Origin: Microglena sp. YARC
Lineage: Eukaryota; Chlorophyta; Chlorophyceae; Chlamydomonadales; Chlamydomonadaceae
Reading direction: 5' to 3'
NCBI GenBank assembly: GCA_022414725.1
Contig: CM039462.1
Span: 174,201,697-174,265,696, forward strand
Length of the DNA: 64,000 bases
Part shown: positions 44,501 through 51,125 of the stretch, piece by piece
How the letters are laid out: each line of letters begins with the position of its first letter
Position numbering within the stretch: the first letter of the stretch is position 1
Position numbers and translations under genes: made by a program
The notes under the pieces: generated by a model
Seen by the model: the letters and a program-made list of their open reading frames with translations, nothing else
Told to the model about the DNA's origin: nothing
The model's database searches: none

Positions 44501-47500
44501 GGCCATCGCATTGTTCACCCACTTCCCCGGCCAACAGACTCCAACACCAGTACAACACAACACAAGCAACCACGCCCAGCCTGGGGCGCCTACACTCCTA
44601 AGGGTCCTTTGCTGAAGACCTAGCCAGCCTATTCCACCGATTCAAGGACACCCCCCCCACCGCTCCCCAATCCACCCACATTTTGGGAGGCCCAAACAGA
44701 CAGGTCATCGGGAGCACTCTTCTGCCACCCATCACTCCCCCTCTGCTCTTCCATCCACCCTCATGACCACCTGTTCGGGGACAGGCCAGACCCATACTCT
44801 CACCCATAGACAGGAGCATCAGTGATACATTCTCTTCTGGATGCCAAGGAAGCCCAGAAGGCAGTCAGATGGGCACTCACCAGTGCCAAGGCAGCCCAAA
44901 CCCACTATATCCCAACCCGCACCATCCTCTTTGTCCCACACACAAACAGGACTACCTACAAAACACACCGCCCACCCCTGGGTCCAGGTCCTAGATACTA
45001 TCCTGGTCAGGGCCCCCATTATCCACCAGCCTCCCCTCTGGACTGGGGGGAAATCACCCCCACGATTGCAAGGCCAAAGGGGCTCCAACTCCTCCTCATC
45101 GCCTACCTCGGCCCGGCCAACCGATTTACCCAAGTATGGAATAAAGCTATGTATCACTTCCATCCCTCCCAAAAAGACACCCGATCCATCCCACACCCTG
45201 CAATCGGCCCTGCCATCCTCTCCTTACTGCCACCACCTAAGGCTCTCCGACTCATCCTCCAGGCCCCTTGGAGTCCCCAAACCTCACCCCCACCCCTATT
45301 CCCCACCTGAACACCCCAACACCCTACCCCTGCATCTACCAAAACACCGCCCATGTAGGCCAGCAGCTATACACCGATGGCAGCCAGATCCGCCAACCTG
45401 AGGGCCTGGCCCTCCTCAGGGCTGCGCTGCACTCCCCATTGTTGGGCCAAAGCTTTACAATCAACCCAGGGGGTATTGGCAGCACCAGAACCAGCAATAG
45501 AGCAGCACTGTGCGCTATCCATCAGGCCCTAGCACGAACAACCCCAACAAACCCCATCACCGTCTACACTGATAGCCTTTGTAGCCACCATTTCATTCGG
45601 AGACTTACCCATAACCCCCACACTGTTGAGGAATGTACTCACAAGCAACTCCTAGAGGCCATTGGAGAACACCTCCTGGCCAGAGTCCTTCATGGCACCC
45701 CCACCACCCTGGCCAAGGTCAGGTCCCATGCAGGTATCCACGGCAATGAGGAAGCAGATAGTCTGCCCAAGAAAGCTGCCCACCGCCCTGGAAATAACTC
45801 CGTCACTGACAATGTAGGAGAGGTGGCCCACATGGACCAAACCTGGCCATCTACCCAGCCCCCGTTGGCAGCTGATGGCACCCTGTCCCCTTGGATAGCA
45901 ATACCCAACCTCACTAGGGGGGTCAAGGATAACCTCCCCACCAAAATACACACAGGAGGGGCCAACATGCATGGCATATACACTTCATTGTGGACCGCAG
46001 CATCCCCCAAACACCTCCCACATGCTAGCCACCACTTCTGGCAGCAGGCATCCGTCCCCTACTCCCCTGGTGGCAGAAGATACAAATCCATAAGGCTGGG
46101 TGGGGCCACCTATGGAACAAGAATCTGGCCTATCGATGGAAAATACCATTTGGCAGTAACCCCCACCCACCCTCATCAGACACCTGCCCATTTGTCACAC
46201 ATGCCAAGATGGGGCTAGGCACATGCTGACCAATCTTTACCCAACCTTTACTGGAATGTATATTCATCGTCACAACCATACAGTACAGCAAATACAGAAA
46301 GCCCAAAGGGGATCAATGGGAGAAACTCATGTATATTGACGCTAGCAAACTGGAGGACCTCCCCAGTGGGGTCCTGGGGAAAGGCCGCCCTCGTGGCTTA
46401 AACCCCCTAACATGGCCCAACTCACCTGGGACAAACTTAGGCTAGACCTCCTCTTGACCCTGTATCAACACACATGCCCCAATCCCACCTCATGCCCCCC
46501 CATCCACACAGTGGACGTCGGCTACTGCTCTGACACCAACCGCTCGGTTAAATATGTGGAAAAGGGGTATCAGCAAAAGACCCTATCGCAGGCTCTGACA
46601 GCTCAGGGATATAAAGTGATCTACACAGTTATTACATTGGGTATCACAGGGACCAAACCCATCAAAGCACTTCCCAACCTCACCCACCTAGGGATCTCCA
46701 AAGTAGCCGCCCTCAAGCTCTGCACCAAACTTCACACCTATGCCACTGTCTCCTTCCAGTCCATTATCGCGTGCAGACGACATATGGGCCAGGCCTAAAA
46801 CCCTCCTCCAAGGGGCTGACAGCACCCCTCACCCCCCACCCCCCACCTTATTGAGGGTTTGCCCCATTGCAAGCAAACGGGCTGGTCCCCTAAACCTCAT
46901 GCCTCATAATAAGGTGTGCTATTTATTTATGTATTCATGTATCAGACAAGGTAAACAAATTGAAAACGATGAAGAAGACGTCATTAAGTAGTGCAGAGGT
47001 ACTGGTTATCTGTGTGCGCACTGCTGAACTAGAGATCATCCATGGCAAGATGCATGGCCATACACACAGGGCGAGCCAACAACAACACTTTCGCAGCGGC
47101 TTGACAAACAAAAATGAATAACAAGTATGATCACGACGAACATCAAACAAACACCATTAGGCTAACGACCTACCTCGTGGGCAGCAGGTGCCGGTTGTTG
47201 GGCTGCAGGTGCAGGTGGTTGGACAACAGGCGCCGGTTGTTGGGCAGCAGCTGCAGGTGGTTGAACAGCAGGTGCAGGTCCTTGGGCAGTCAGGGTAAAG
47301 GAGGGATTCCAGGCAGACCGGGCAGCCTGGTCAGCTTTGAAAGCTTGGGCTGCTTGTTCATCCTGGACAAATGCAGGGACAACAGAGTGAGGAACACTTG
47401 TAAGCTAGCCTGGCTTTGAGAATCATACTGCAAAGTGTCACAAGTTTTGAAGTTCATTTCAAATGATCAGTTGAATTGGTTGGTTGGTTGGTTGGTTGGT

Positions 47501-49670
47501 TGGTTGGTTGGTTGGTTGGTTGGTTGGTTGGTTGGTTGGTTGGTTGGTTGGTTGGTCGGTTGGTTGGTTGGTTGGTTGGTTGGTCGGTCGGTCTGTTGGT
47601 TGGTTGGTTGGTTGGTTGGTTGGTTGGTTGGTTGGTTGGTTGGTTGGTTGGTTGGTTGGTTGGTTGATTGGTTGGTTGGACAGGGCAACATGACATGCCT
47701 GATGACACAGCTAAGTCACCAGATGCAAAATTTCATAAAGTGGAAGCTTAATGCTCACAATATCGGAGATTCCATGAGTATGCAAACTCATGCGACGTCT
47801 GAGAAGTGGACGTTCTTCTTGAATGCAAGACGTTAGCCCACATCTGAAACGTCCAGAATCCAGACATTCGTGAACTCTCACAACCGACCACGGCGTCCAG
47901 GATTCAGACATTAGCGCACCCTCACAACCAGGGGGGCCCGGGACTCCCGCCACAATTGGAGGGGGAGATGACTGCAAGAAGCAGATGCTCGCCCTGATAC
48001 TTCCCTTCTCTTTGGACGCGTGCAGGCTACTATAATGTGTCACTATAATGTGTCACTATATAATATACTATGTCAATATATATAATATACTATGCCCGGG
48101 GGGGGGCAGAAAGACAGATTTTGGACCGCACCTTCGATATGGTGTCCGATTCAGTTGGGAGTTGGAATTGTGGACGTTTCATACAAAAAGAGGGGGGAAA
48201 TGAAGTTGGCTAAAAGTTTTTTTTACCCCCCCCCCACCCCCACCTCCCCTCCCAAAACCCAATTACCTCACCCTACCCCCCCTAAAATGGGGGTCATTCG
48301 AAAGATCTTTTAAAGCCCATTTCAGTTATGCTCTTACATCTTTCATGGGGTTACCCAAACGTGATTTATCGCGAAGGTAAGGTTTGGGCCGCTTTGGTTG
48401 AAAAAAACTTTGGACCCCTCTAACTTTTGTACAACTTTATTTTTGGCTCAAAAATAAAACTTGTTTTTTTATATAGTTTGAGGATAGGCTCTATCCAAAG
48501 CGAAGGTGCGGTACGGCAGCTTTTTTCTTGCCCCCCCCTCGACTATGCCACTATAATGTGGTCACTATAGAACATACTATATGAATATATATAATATACT
48601 ATGCCACTATAATGTGTCACTATAATGTGTCACTATAATGTGTCACTATAATGTGTCACTATAATGTGTCACTATAATGCGGTCACTATAGAACATACTA
48701 TATGAATATATATAATATACGATGCCACTATAATGTGTCACTATATATATATAATATGCCACTATAACGTGTCTTAGATAATATTGTTACCCCCACTGCT
48801 GGATGATAATATTGTTATACCCCACTGCTGGAAGGTGGACCCTGGGGATGTTGCCAGAGTTGTCCTTGGCCCCCTGAAATGTGGGACCGCTGCAGGTTCT
48901 GATACTGTCCCTGACATGGTTGAGGGAGGTGACTAGACTGCAAGGCGTGGGTTGAATGAATGTGGTATGCATTGCAGACGGGGTAAACAGCTCAAAAGGA
49001 AGAAAAAAAGGAAGAAGATGTCAGGAAGTTACAAGGCGAGACACAATGAGAGGAGCTTTCTGCCTGCGTTTGTGTTGGAGTTTGCGACTTGCCTTCTGAT
49101 GTGCGGCGATCAGGCTATCCAAATCAACACCACCCATCCAGTCATCTTCATCGTCTTCATCGGGCGCACACACCTGCTGTTGTCGCTGTATGTCCAATGT
49201 AAACAGGGGCGGATGATGAGTGGTGATGAGATGCACGGGTGAGGATGGTGGATGTGTTGTGTGACGAGGATCTGCGCTGTCATGATTTCTCCAACATGCC
49301 AACAGCAATTGGGGCACCAATTTGTGACAAATCTAGCTCTACAGGTTGCCGACTCACAATCCAACCTGGATACATCAAGAAACGTCTAGACACCTTCGGA
49401 ACCTGTGTACACCCATGTGATTGCATTCTGTGCTCAGGAGTGTGGAGAAGTAGTGCTTGTACTACCTCTGTTCGTGCACTTGATGCATGGCTTAGAAGCT
49501 TTGAGCAGCATGTGAAGGTATGTCGACGTTGTTACCTGAGCAGTTGCCTGATGTGGCTGGGCCCGTCCCGCAAGAGCAGTCATGCTCGGTTGCTCAGGCA
49601 ACCCGCTGGGAGCCGGCACCCACGCCGCGTAAGCCGCTACCCACGCCGCGAATTTACCGAGCGCTTCCAT
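11979..49670 (-). CDS. SBNO: Strawberry-notch (SBNO/FORGETTER1-like) helicase gene, about 42 exons
   Basis: Minus-strand exons: 49670-49536, 49185-49093, 48937-48821, 47362-47174, [41604-41506, 41353-41234], 40517-39978, 39547-39435, 38517-38420, 37715-37614, 37351-37281, 36435-36322, 36013-35932, 35482-35447, 34961-34873, 34301-34203, 33890-33834, 33513-33383, 32525-32390, 32322-32257, 31815-31763, 30826-30757, 29802-29649, 29157-28979, 28049-27955, 27586-27499, 26842-26611, 26225-26058, 25378-25304, 24494-24369, 23766-23740, 23245-23096, 22521-22471, 22035-21971, 21646-21514, 18409-18330, 17841-17743, 16627-16549, 15165-15071, 14577-14361, 14065-13982, 13172-11979. The product would be about 1,900-1,960 residues. 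The order of motifs matches SBNO proteins, nuclear SF2-type chromatin/transcription regulators. There is no PHD finger between the two helicase lobes, unlike the plant FORGETTER1 protein. Every junction keeps phase except a one-base frameshift at 26706-26710 and stop codons in the module at 41234-41353. Confidence 0.88.
13234..13760. repeat. 37-bp minisatellite with 6-unit higher-order structure
   Basis: Unit: GGGAGGGAGCGTTGATGTTG, ATAAATGGAAGGYATAT. About 14 copies in the SBNO intron between exons 13982 and 13172. A variant pair (GTTGATGAATGG, TATATATGAGGG, GTTGGTGTTG) recurs at exactly 222 bp (13329 and 13551), so a block of six units was duplicated. Confidence 0.95.
13982..14577 (-). CDS. 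SBNO: SBNO C-terminal extension exons
   Basis: Exon 14577-14361 begins [19 protein letters not shown] and is Ser/Ala/Gln-rich, ending TQPGID before GTAAGG. Exon 14065-13982 encodes [19 protein letters not shown] and ends PKE before GTAATT. Both are phase 0 and lead in frame into the terminal exon. They lie past the conserved SBNO domain and have no recognised motif. Confidence 0.65.
15071..18409 (-). CDS. SBNO: SBNO C-terminal domain exons
   Basis: Exon 18409-18330 encodes [20 protein letters not shown] and RWNEEL. Exon 17841-17743 encodes [20 protein letters not shown], matching the SBNO block ending in a VWxxxE-type helix. Exon 16627-16549 encodes [20 protein letters not shown], matching 'xxxKIxRVxTxxGQRIVGL'. 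Exon 15165-15071 (donor GTGTAT chosen by phase over GTAAGT at 15075) encodes [20 protein letters not shown]. Phases 2, 2, 0, 2 are consistent. Confidence 0.85.
16745..17060. repeat. Irregular TGTACTGTAGCAGGTGCAGCA repeats
   Basis: GCAGCAGTGTGTACTGTAGC and AGGTGCAGCAATGAATC recur six to seven times with variable spacing. A longer block ending AAATGCATGTATACAAGCGA is present twice (16843 and 17047). Confidence 0.85.
19156..19781. mobile_element. Candidate 626-bp TIR element in an SBNO intron
   Basis: Left end TTTAGGGATGCCAAGCACGA with ATAT next, right end (reverse complement) TTTAGTGATGTCAAAAACGC with GATAT next, so about 24 bp of imperfect inverted repeat. TATG flanks each side (19152-19155 and 19782-19785). 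Inside are ACGATAT-type motifs and a tRNA-like box B (GGGGGTTCGATTCC near 19405). No coding sequence. Confidence 0.5.
20945..21290. repeat. 20-bp tandem repeat (ACATTATTTATCACATTGTT)
   Basis: About 17 copies with small changes (ATTAC, GTATC) in the 3.1-kb SBNO intron. AT-rich, noncoding. Confidence 0.95.
21320..21347 (-). repeat. Partial copy of SBNO exon 21646-21514 end with donor
   Basis: The minus strand has GGCTTTGCCCAGGGGGACAT followed by a short segment and GTGAGGTGCGTTACAATGAT. The real exon end has GGCTTTGCCCCTGGGGACAC and then GTGAGGTGCATTACAATCGT. The copy lies about 195 bp downstream. Confidence 0.75.
21514..23245 (-). CDS. SBNO: SBNO exons: DRGxTWE and KIIRP blocks
   Basis: Exon 23245-23096 encodes [17 protein letters not shown] and [20 protein letters not shown]. 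Exon 22521-22471 encodes [17 protein letters not shown]. Exon 22035-21971 encodes [20 protein letters not shown]. Exon 21646-21514 encodes [14 protein letters not shown] and [17 protein letters not shown]. These reproduce 'DRGVTWExA', 'RRxFxLA' and 'FKIxRPxxG' of the SBNO C-terminal domain. Copies of the ends of exons 23096 and 21514, with their donors, lie downstream at 22994-22911 and about 21347-21320. Confidence 0.9.
22911..22994 (-). repeat. Partial copy of SBNO exon 23245-23096 with donor
   Basis: Minus strand reads [20 protein letters not shown] then QSHYLHVL and GTCAGTACC, next to the real [28 protein letters not shown] and GTCAGTACC. The copy lies 185 bp downstream in the intron. A G run (22999-23018 on plus as C) sits just before it and no 3' splice site is seen, so it is probably not an exon. 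Confidence 0.85.
23740..25378 (-). CDS. SBNO: SBNO exons: NRLLG block and 27-nt microexon
   Basis: Exon 25378-25304 encodes [20 protein letters not shown] plus QSARK. Exon 24494-24369 (start could be 24488) encodes [16 protein letters not shown] and [18 protein letters not shown], matching the SBNO 'FLNRLLGLPxxxQNxLF' block. Exon 23766-23740 is only 27 nt, IFGFFTSLL, which completes 'LFxxFTxxLD' of the family and has good splice sites on both sides (GCAG and GTGAGT). Confidence 0.87.
24700..24870. repeat. Interspersed repeat shared with 28225-28385
   Basis: CATACGCCTTGCCAGGGGGC, GAAGGAACCTTCCCGTCCGC and TTGCACTGGGGAATGGTT match TTACGCCTTGCCACGTGGTG, GAAGGAACCTTCCGGTTCGC and TTGCACTGAGGAATGGTT at 28235. 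About 160 bp, with CTCTACTCCGCCTGAGCTTG in each. Noncoding. Confidence 0.65.
26058..26842 (-). CDS. SBNO: SBNO helicase C-terminal lobe, motifs V-VI, with a one-base frameshift
   Basis: Exon 26842-26611 reads [20 protein letters not shown], then [20 protein letters not shown]. The family continuation [20 protein letters not shown] is present but one base out of frame. A run of five C on the plus strand at 26706-26710 has one base too many; with four the exon is 77 codons and phase 0 on both sides, as its neighbours need. Exon 26225-26058 reads [17 protein letters not shown], the expected sequence after motif VI. The break is in motif VI ([11 protein letters not shown]), which is essential for ATP hydrolysis in this family. 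It may be an assembly or sequencing error in a homopolymer, or a real lesion. Confidence 0.88.
27499..29157 (-). CDS. SBNO: SBNO exons: post-lobe linker and GGPxxVAEMTGR block
   Basis: Exon 29157-28979 begins [13 protein letters not shown] and includes [20 protein letters not shown], matching the 'FVxxxYPxP' region. There is no PHD zinc finger after it, which resembles the animal arrangement. Exon 28049-27955 encodes [20 protein letters not shown]. Exon 27586-27499 encodes [20 protein letters not shown] and then DTFQADKKL, matching 'VNxxEKxxFxDGKKLVAII'. Phases 0, 2, 0 are consistent. Confidence 0.9.
29462..29572. repeat. (AATC)n microsatellite
   Basis: CAATCAATCAATCAAT over about 110 bp with two interruptions (CTACC, CAGTC). 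Confidence 0.95.
29649..31815 (-). CDS. SBNO: SBNO exons between the lobes (to [11 protein letters not shown])
   Basis: Exon 31815-31763 encodes [18 protein letters not shown]. Exon 30826-30757 encodes [20 protein letters not shown]. Exon 29802-29649 encodes [20 protein letters not shown], then [14 protein letters not shown] and [10 protein letters not shown]. The last is the well-conserved 'WxxHQRFFxxLCxxAKV ... [12 protein letters not shown]' of SBNO. Phases 2, 0, 1 fit. The intron between 30756 and 29803 contains one palindromic MITE (30433-30582). Confidence 0.9.
30433..30582. mobile_element. Palindromic ATATCATATGAT MITE family, copy 1
   Basis: The copy starts AGGGAACGGCAATATAATAT and ends ATATGCCGGTCCCTA, with internal CCTTTGGTCAACATCATATG. 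Other copies are at 35744-35901, 53614-53776 and 58840-58989. Ends TAGGGA..TCCCTA form an imperfect terminal inverted repeat, with a TA at each side in two copies. About 150 bp, noncoding. Confidence 0.8.
31270..31445. mobile_element. Interspersed repeat family 4 (GCTGCCTAGAAGCTGCTGC)
   Basis: CCGCTGCATTGGAATGCCTG, CAGGTTAGGTCCAAGGGTGG and CTGTCTAGAAGATGCTATGC, CGTAGCCCCCAAAAGACA. Copies or fragments lie near 60-160, 1120-1290, 23650-23715, 26925-26985, 27310-27450, 36885-37090 and 53255-53435. Confidence 0.6.
32257..32525 (-). CDS. SBNO: SBNO tandemly duplicated exons (ARTLS segment)
   Basis: Exon 32525-32390 reads [20 protein letters not shown], then [20 protein letters not shown] and QK, matching the SBNO block 'RGVGAMExVAMDMKxRGMYxARxLS'. 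About 65 bp downstream, exon 32322-32257 repeats the last 22 codons: [20 protein letters not shown] plus QK, with its own 3' splice site (CATTTTAG) and donor (GTCAGT). Both are phase 0, so either or both could be included. Which copy is used, and whether they are alternative exons, cannot be told here. Confidence 0.8.
32650..33215. repeat. GAGGGATCTGAG / GATGTCTGAGG repeat block
   Basis: A 12- to 13-bp purine-rich unit arranged in larger repeats of about 120 bp (GGATGGATGTAAGAGATCTT recurs at 32822, 32902, 33015 and 33123). In an SBNO intron. Confidence 0.9.
33383..34301 (-). CDS. SBNO: SBNO exons: low-complexity linker and motif III region
   Basis: Exon 34301-34203 follows the DEAH exon and reads [19 protein letters not shown], then a Lys/Ser/Glu-rich linker. 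Exon 33890-33834 (57 nt) is placed by phase only; its end at GTATCT is the only donor that keeps the frame, so it is the least certain exon. Exon 33513-33383 reads [20 protein letters not shown] then [20 protein letters not shown], the strongly conserved SBNO motif III and following helix. It ends in a split Lys codon that is completed by the exon at 32525. Confidence 0.85.
34873..37715 (-). CDS. SBNO: SBNO helicase N-terminal lobe exons (Walker A to DEAH box)
   Basis: Six exons. 37715-37614: [19 protein letters not shown], then [11 protein letters not shown]. 37351-37281: the P-loop [18 protein letters not shown]. 36435-36322: [20 protein letters not shown], the family's 'ALWFSVSxDLKxDAxRDLxDIG' block. 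36013-35932: [12 protein letters not shown]. 35482-35447: a 36-nt exon, [11 protein letters not shown]. 34961-34873: [20 protein letters not shown] followed by HKAK. Motif II here is DEAH, where the animal and plant proteins known to me have DECH. All joins are in phase. The exons are separated by introns of 0.25-1.3 kb. Confidence 0.93.
35744..35901. mobile_element. Palindromic ATATCATATGAT MITE family, copy 2
   Basis: TAGGGAACAGCAATATGATA start and GCCGGTCCCTA end, with the CCTTTGGTCAACATCAT core. It lies in an SBNO intron upstream of exon 35482. Confidence 0.8.
38420..39547 (-). CDS. SBNO: SBNO exons with the acidic stretch and HPDxV family motif
   Basis: Exon 39547-39435 reads [18 protein letters not shown] and ends KFEALGL plus two bases. 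Exon 38517-38420 completes an Arg and reads [19 protein letters not shown], ending HVLK. This matches the SBNO signature in which (H)PDxVVETSSLSSVxPP immediately precedes the helicase core. Junction phases are 2 and 1 and fit both neighbours. The intron 39434-38518 also holds a tRNA-like B box near 39185 and short runs of ATGACCAGAATGA. Confidence 0.85.
39978..41604 (-). CDS. SBNO: SBNO 5' exons, module A (second copy of acidic and Pro/Ala-rich exons)
   Basis: Exon 41604-41506 encodes [19 protein letters not shown] and ends at a GC donor (GAG|GCAAGT), matching the exon at 49185. The next segment, 41353-41234, aligns to 48937-48821 but has two in-frame TAG codons, so it is probably skipped or dead. 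Exon 40517-39978 is 180 codons: [12 protein letters not shown], then about 23 repeats of a 7-residue unit of [14 protein letters not shown] type (21-bp minisatellite), ending AHE before GTAGGT. It joins in phase to the exon at 39547. Whether mature mRNA uses module A, B or both is unknown. Confidence 0.6.
40010..40490 (-). repeat. 21-bp coding minisatellite ([14 protein letters not shown])
   Basis: Plus-strand unit CAGCAGGTGGCGGCCGTTGGG, with GAGCAGGTGCCGG variants alternating, about 23 copies. It lies inside SBNO exon 40517-39978 and is a multiple of three, so copy-number change keeps the frame. Copy B of the exon has only a few diverged units. Confidence 0.9.
40617..40694. repeat. (GGTT)n array, copy A
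   Basis: TTGGTTGGTTGGTTGGTTGT, about 78 bp. It corresponds to the longer array at 47478-47680 in duplication copy B. A small third one is at 49773-49800. Confidence 0.95.
41760..42620 (+). pseudogene. Reverse transcriptase domain, frameshifted
   Basis: The frame reads [19 protein letters not shown] (motif A region). After a shift near 41974 it reads [35 protein letters not shown] (motif B), [11 protein letters not shown] (the YADD catalytic motif) and [13 protein letters not shown]. After a second shift near 42445 it reads [15 protein letters not shown] (the RT 'YRYLGV' region). The catalytic Asp residues are still present but the product could not be made intact. Confidence 0.85.
43630..44161 (+). 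pseudogene. Retrotransposon linker region, Cys-containing
   Basis: An open stretch between the RT and RNase H regions reads [40 protein letters not shown] and [12 protein letters not shown]. It is rich in Pro, His and Cys. No known domain is assigned. It is probably part of the LINE polyprotein because of its position and similar composition. Confidence 0.5.
45268..46218 (+). pseudogene. RNase H domain of the LINE, with altered catalytic Glu
   Basis: The frame reads [13 protein letters not shown] (first Asp), [15 protein letters not shown] (where active enzymes have Glu-Leu it has Ala-Leu), [16 protein letters not shown] (second Asp), and [20 protein letters not shown] (the HxGxxGNEEAD region). 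So three of the four catalytic acids are kept and the Glu is lost. The frame continues open to 46218 with no further recognised domain. Confidence 0.85.
46412..46798 (+). pseudogene. LINE C-terminal conserved domain
   Basis: The frame reads [20 protein letters not shown] then [20 protein letters not shown] and [20 protein letters not shown] recognise this 'VxIGYCSDT ... GxxGT' arrangement from C-terminal regions of algal LINE-like elements, without a firm function. It ends in TAA at 46796-46798. The element's 3' end follows, then a SINE-like copy at 46855. Confidence 0.6.
47174..49670 (-). CDS. SBNO: SBNO 5' exons, module B (start codon, acidic, Gln-rich and Pro/Ala-rich exons)
   Basis: The proposed ATG at 49670 opens [17 protein letters not shown], ending ATAQ before GTAACA. 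Exon 49185-49093 encodes [16 protein letters not shown] and ends at a GC donor (AAG|GCAAGT). Exon 48937-48821 is Gln/Ser-rich ([14 protein letters not shown] start) and ends at a short duplication of its own end. Exon 47362-47174 encodes [12 protein letters not shown] followed by [16 protein letters not shown] repeats and ends AHE before GTAGGT. All four are phase 0. The ATG is inferred from phase and openness only; a further upstream exon cannot be excluded. Confidence 0.6.
47478..47680. repeat. (GGTT)n array, copy B
   Basis: About 200 bp of GGTT with a few GGTC and GTCT interruptions. It is read through in all frames (VGWL or NQPT repeats) without being a gene. Confidence 0.95.
48030..48775. 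repeat. ACTATAATGTGTC repeats around the MITE
   Basis: Thirteen-bp units CACTATAATGTGT, with ATATACTATG segments, flank the MITE. The same array without the MITE is at 41035-41215 in copy A. Confidence 0.85.
48097..48541. mobile_element. 445-bp MITE-like element with TIRs and 8-bp target duplication
   Basis: It starts CGGGGGGGGGCAGAAAGACA and its reverse complement starts CGAGGGGGGGGCAAGAAAAA. Both ends then share CCGCACCTTCG. It is flanked by ACTATGCC on both sides (48089-48096 and 48542-48549). The matching site in duplication copy A (about 41096) has a single ACTATGCC, i.e. an empty site. There is no coding capacity. An 8-bp duplication fits hAT-like and some other superfamilies. Confidence 0.85.
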
Positions 49671-51125
49671 GTCGCCTAGAATCGCTTTGTTTGAATAGCA
49701 GCAGAATAGCAGCATGGCAAGCTGCGATATTTTGTTTCGAAATTTCGAAGTTCGTCACATTATCAGTTAAATTGGTTGGTTGGTTGGTTGGTTGGTCGGT
49801 TAGTTTGTCAGGGCGACATGACATGCCTGATCCCTCTGCGCCTGATGACATCCCTTCATTTGGGACAGGAGGATACGAAACGCCATAAAAAGTCCGGCAG
49901 GGTCGGAGTTCGGGAAGTGGTAGCGGTTAGGGGAGGAGGGTGTAAGCGCTCGGTCGATTCCGGTGAAATTCTGGGGACCCTTTTCTGGGGTCCTCCCCCA
50001 GGGTCCTCCCCCACTCCCCCCCCAGCCACCCCCTACCCCCCCCTCACAGACCCTTTCATTCTTTCAACTTTTCCAGCAATTTCTAGCTTTTTCTCAGTGC
50101 CTCGATTTACTTGAGGTCTTTCAGGAGCACTTCTATTGCTTCGTCTTGATGCATACGTTCTATTCCCCTAGCTTCCAGTCACTTGTCACCTGTAAGTCGA
50201 TACGTGGAAACCTTGTGGTGCCAGTGATCGGCTGCTTAACCTCTCTCTCTTGAATGCATCTGCGCCTGTCTATTTCTTGAGCCTGCCAGGCTGGATTAGC
50301 GTTACATGTACTGGTAGTCAAGTTCAAAATGAACTAATGTGATTTTAAAGGTGGCGATGAGGTCCTTATGTATATATGCAAGACGTAATTATCAGGACCT
50401 GATTTCCCAAACTGAAAACTACCGGTAAATGATCGCTCTACATTACCTGGTGAGCAATCTAGAGGTGGAAGCTCGTGAGAAGTTGCCATTGTGTATAAAT
50501 GTTGTTATTAAAAGATTGGAGGCAGTATATTGTGATAAGAATCCGTAAGAATGCTTTGATTTAAAGTGAGTAAGTTGCTGCTGAAGACGGCGAGCAGCCT
50601 TAAAGGCTGGAGCCATGTAATCAATATATATAGGCCTCTCGGTGGGCTTCATGAAGCTGGTGCTGTTTTGCGTCCATCTTCTCTTTGGTTCCACTCAATT
50701 ACTCAATACCGGTATTATGGGGTTTTACAGATGTAATGTGAAAGAGGAGATCATTTGCTGTAAGACGAGCTGACGGGGCCAGAAGAGGACTAGTGGGCTA
50801 GATGCCTTATACGCTAGGAATATACGATGTAATCTTCAGCAGTTTCCTCGATTATCAAGATTGCACATTGCCCGAGTCTCCCCTCAAGATATGAGACCTG
50901 GATATGTATTTAAAGCACAGGGGGTTGTATTATAAACTTTGAAGTGTGGTGTTTAGTGTTTAGTGTTTATATAATCGTAAAAGCATTTTTCGCTGTAGCA
51001 AGAACTCAGGGCAATAGTTTGGGGTTCAGTTAATCAGTGTTTTTTCGTTTTAGCCCCTCCTGTCGCGGTTGGGCAAGTCCCTTAAGCCTATCTGGCCTTC
51101 CCCTGGACAGTAACAACATACATAC
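49671..51125. other. Region between SBNO start and unidentified minus-strand gene
   Basis: Contains a short GGTT array, a C-rich stretch (49985-50050), an 'AAGGCTGGAGCCATGTAATC' family 5 fragment at 50598 and family 1 at 51000-51125. No exon of the neighbouring genes was resolved. If SBNO starts at 49670, its promoter is here. Confidence 0.5.
51000..51125 (+). mobile_element. SINE-like family 1, copy directly abutting a splice donor
   Basis: On the minus strand the exon ending at 51126 is followed immediately by GTATGTATGTTGTTACTGTC and CAGGGGAAGGCC, the TGTA-rich end and core of family 1. The element therefore provides this intron's donor. A clear second copy of a target duplication was not found. 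Confidence 0.65.

Larger units (their letters stand above)
41738..46800 (+). mobile_element. Decayed non-LTR (LINE) retrotransposon, 5'-truncated
   Basis: The plus strand encodes, in order, part of a reverse transcriptase, a linker, RNase H and a C-terminal domain. It is antisense to the SBNO gene, in the intron between the two duplicated 5' modules. The fingers of the reverse transcriptase and any upstream ORF are missing, and frames are shifted at about 41974 and 42445, so it is not functional. G/C homopolymers (43580, 44240) and a GGCAG run (42810-42885) interrupt it. The exact ends and any target-site duplication were not identified. Confidence 0.85.
47098..49323. repeat. Segmental duplication copy B (SBNO 5' module)
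   Basis: Partner of 39902-41737 in the same orientation. It keeps open frames in all module exons, has a longer GGTT array and carries the 445-bp terminal-inverted-repeat element at 48097-48541. The retrotransposon fragment fills the space between the two copies. Confidence 0.9.

Noticed and set aside
44822..45401. Independent Pro-rich protein gene
   Set aside because: It lies inside the LINE between its linker and RNase H region, overlaps it in another frame and lacks a motif.
47435..47836. Open frames encoding VGWLVGWL or NQPTNQPT repeats
   Set aside because: They come from the GGTT microsatellite, which is open in every frame on both strands. The same at 40617-40694.
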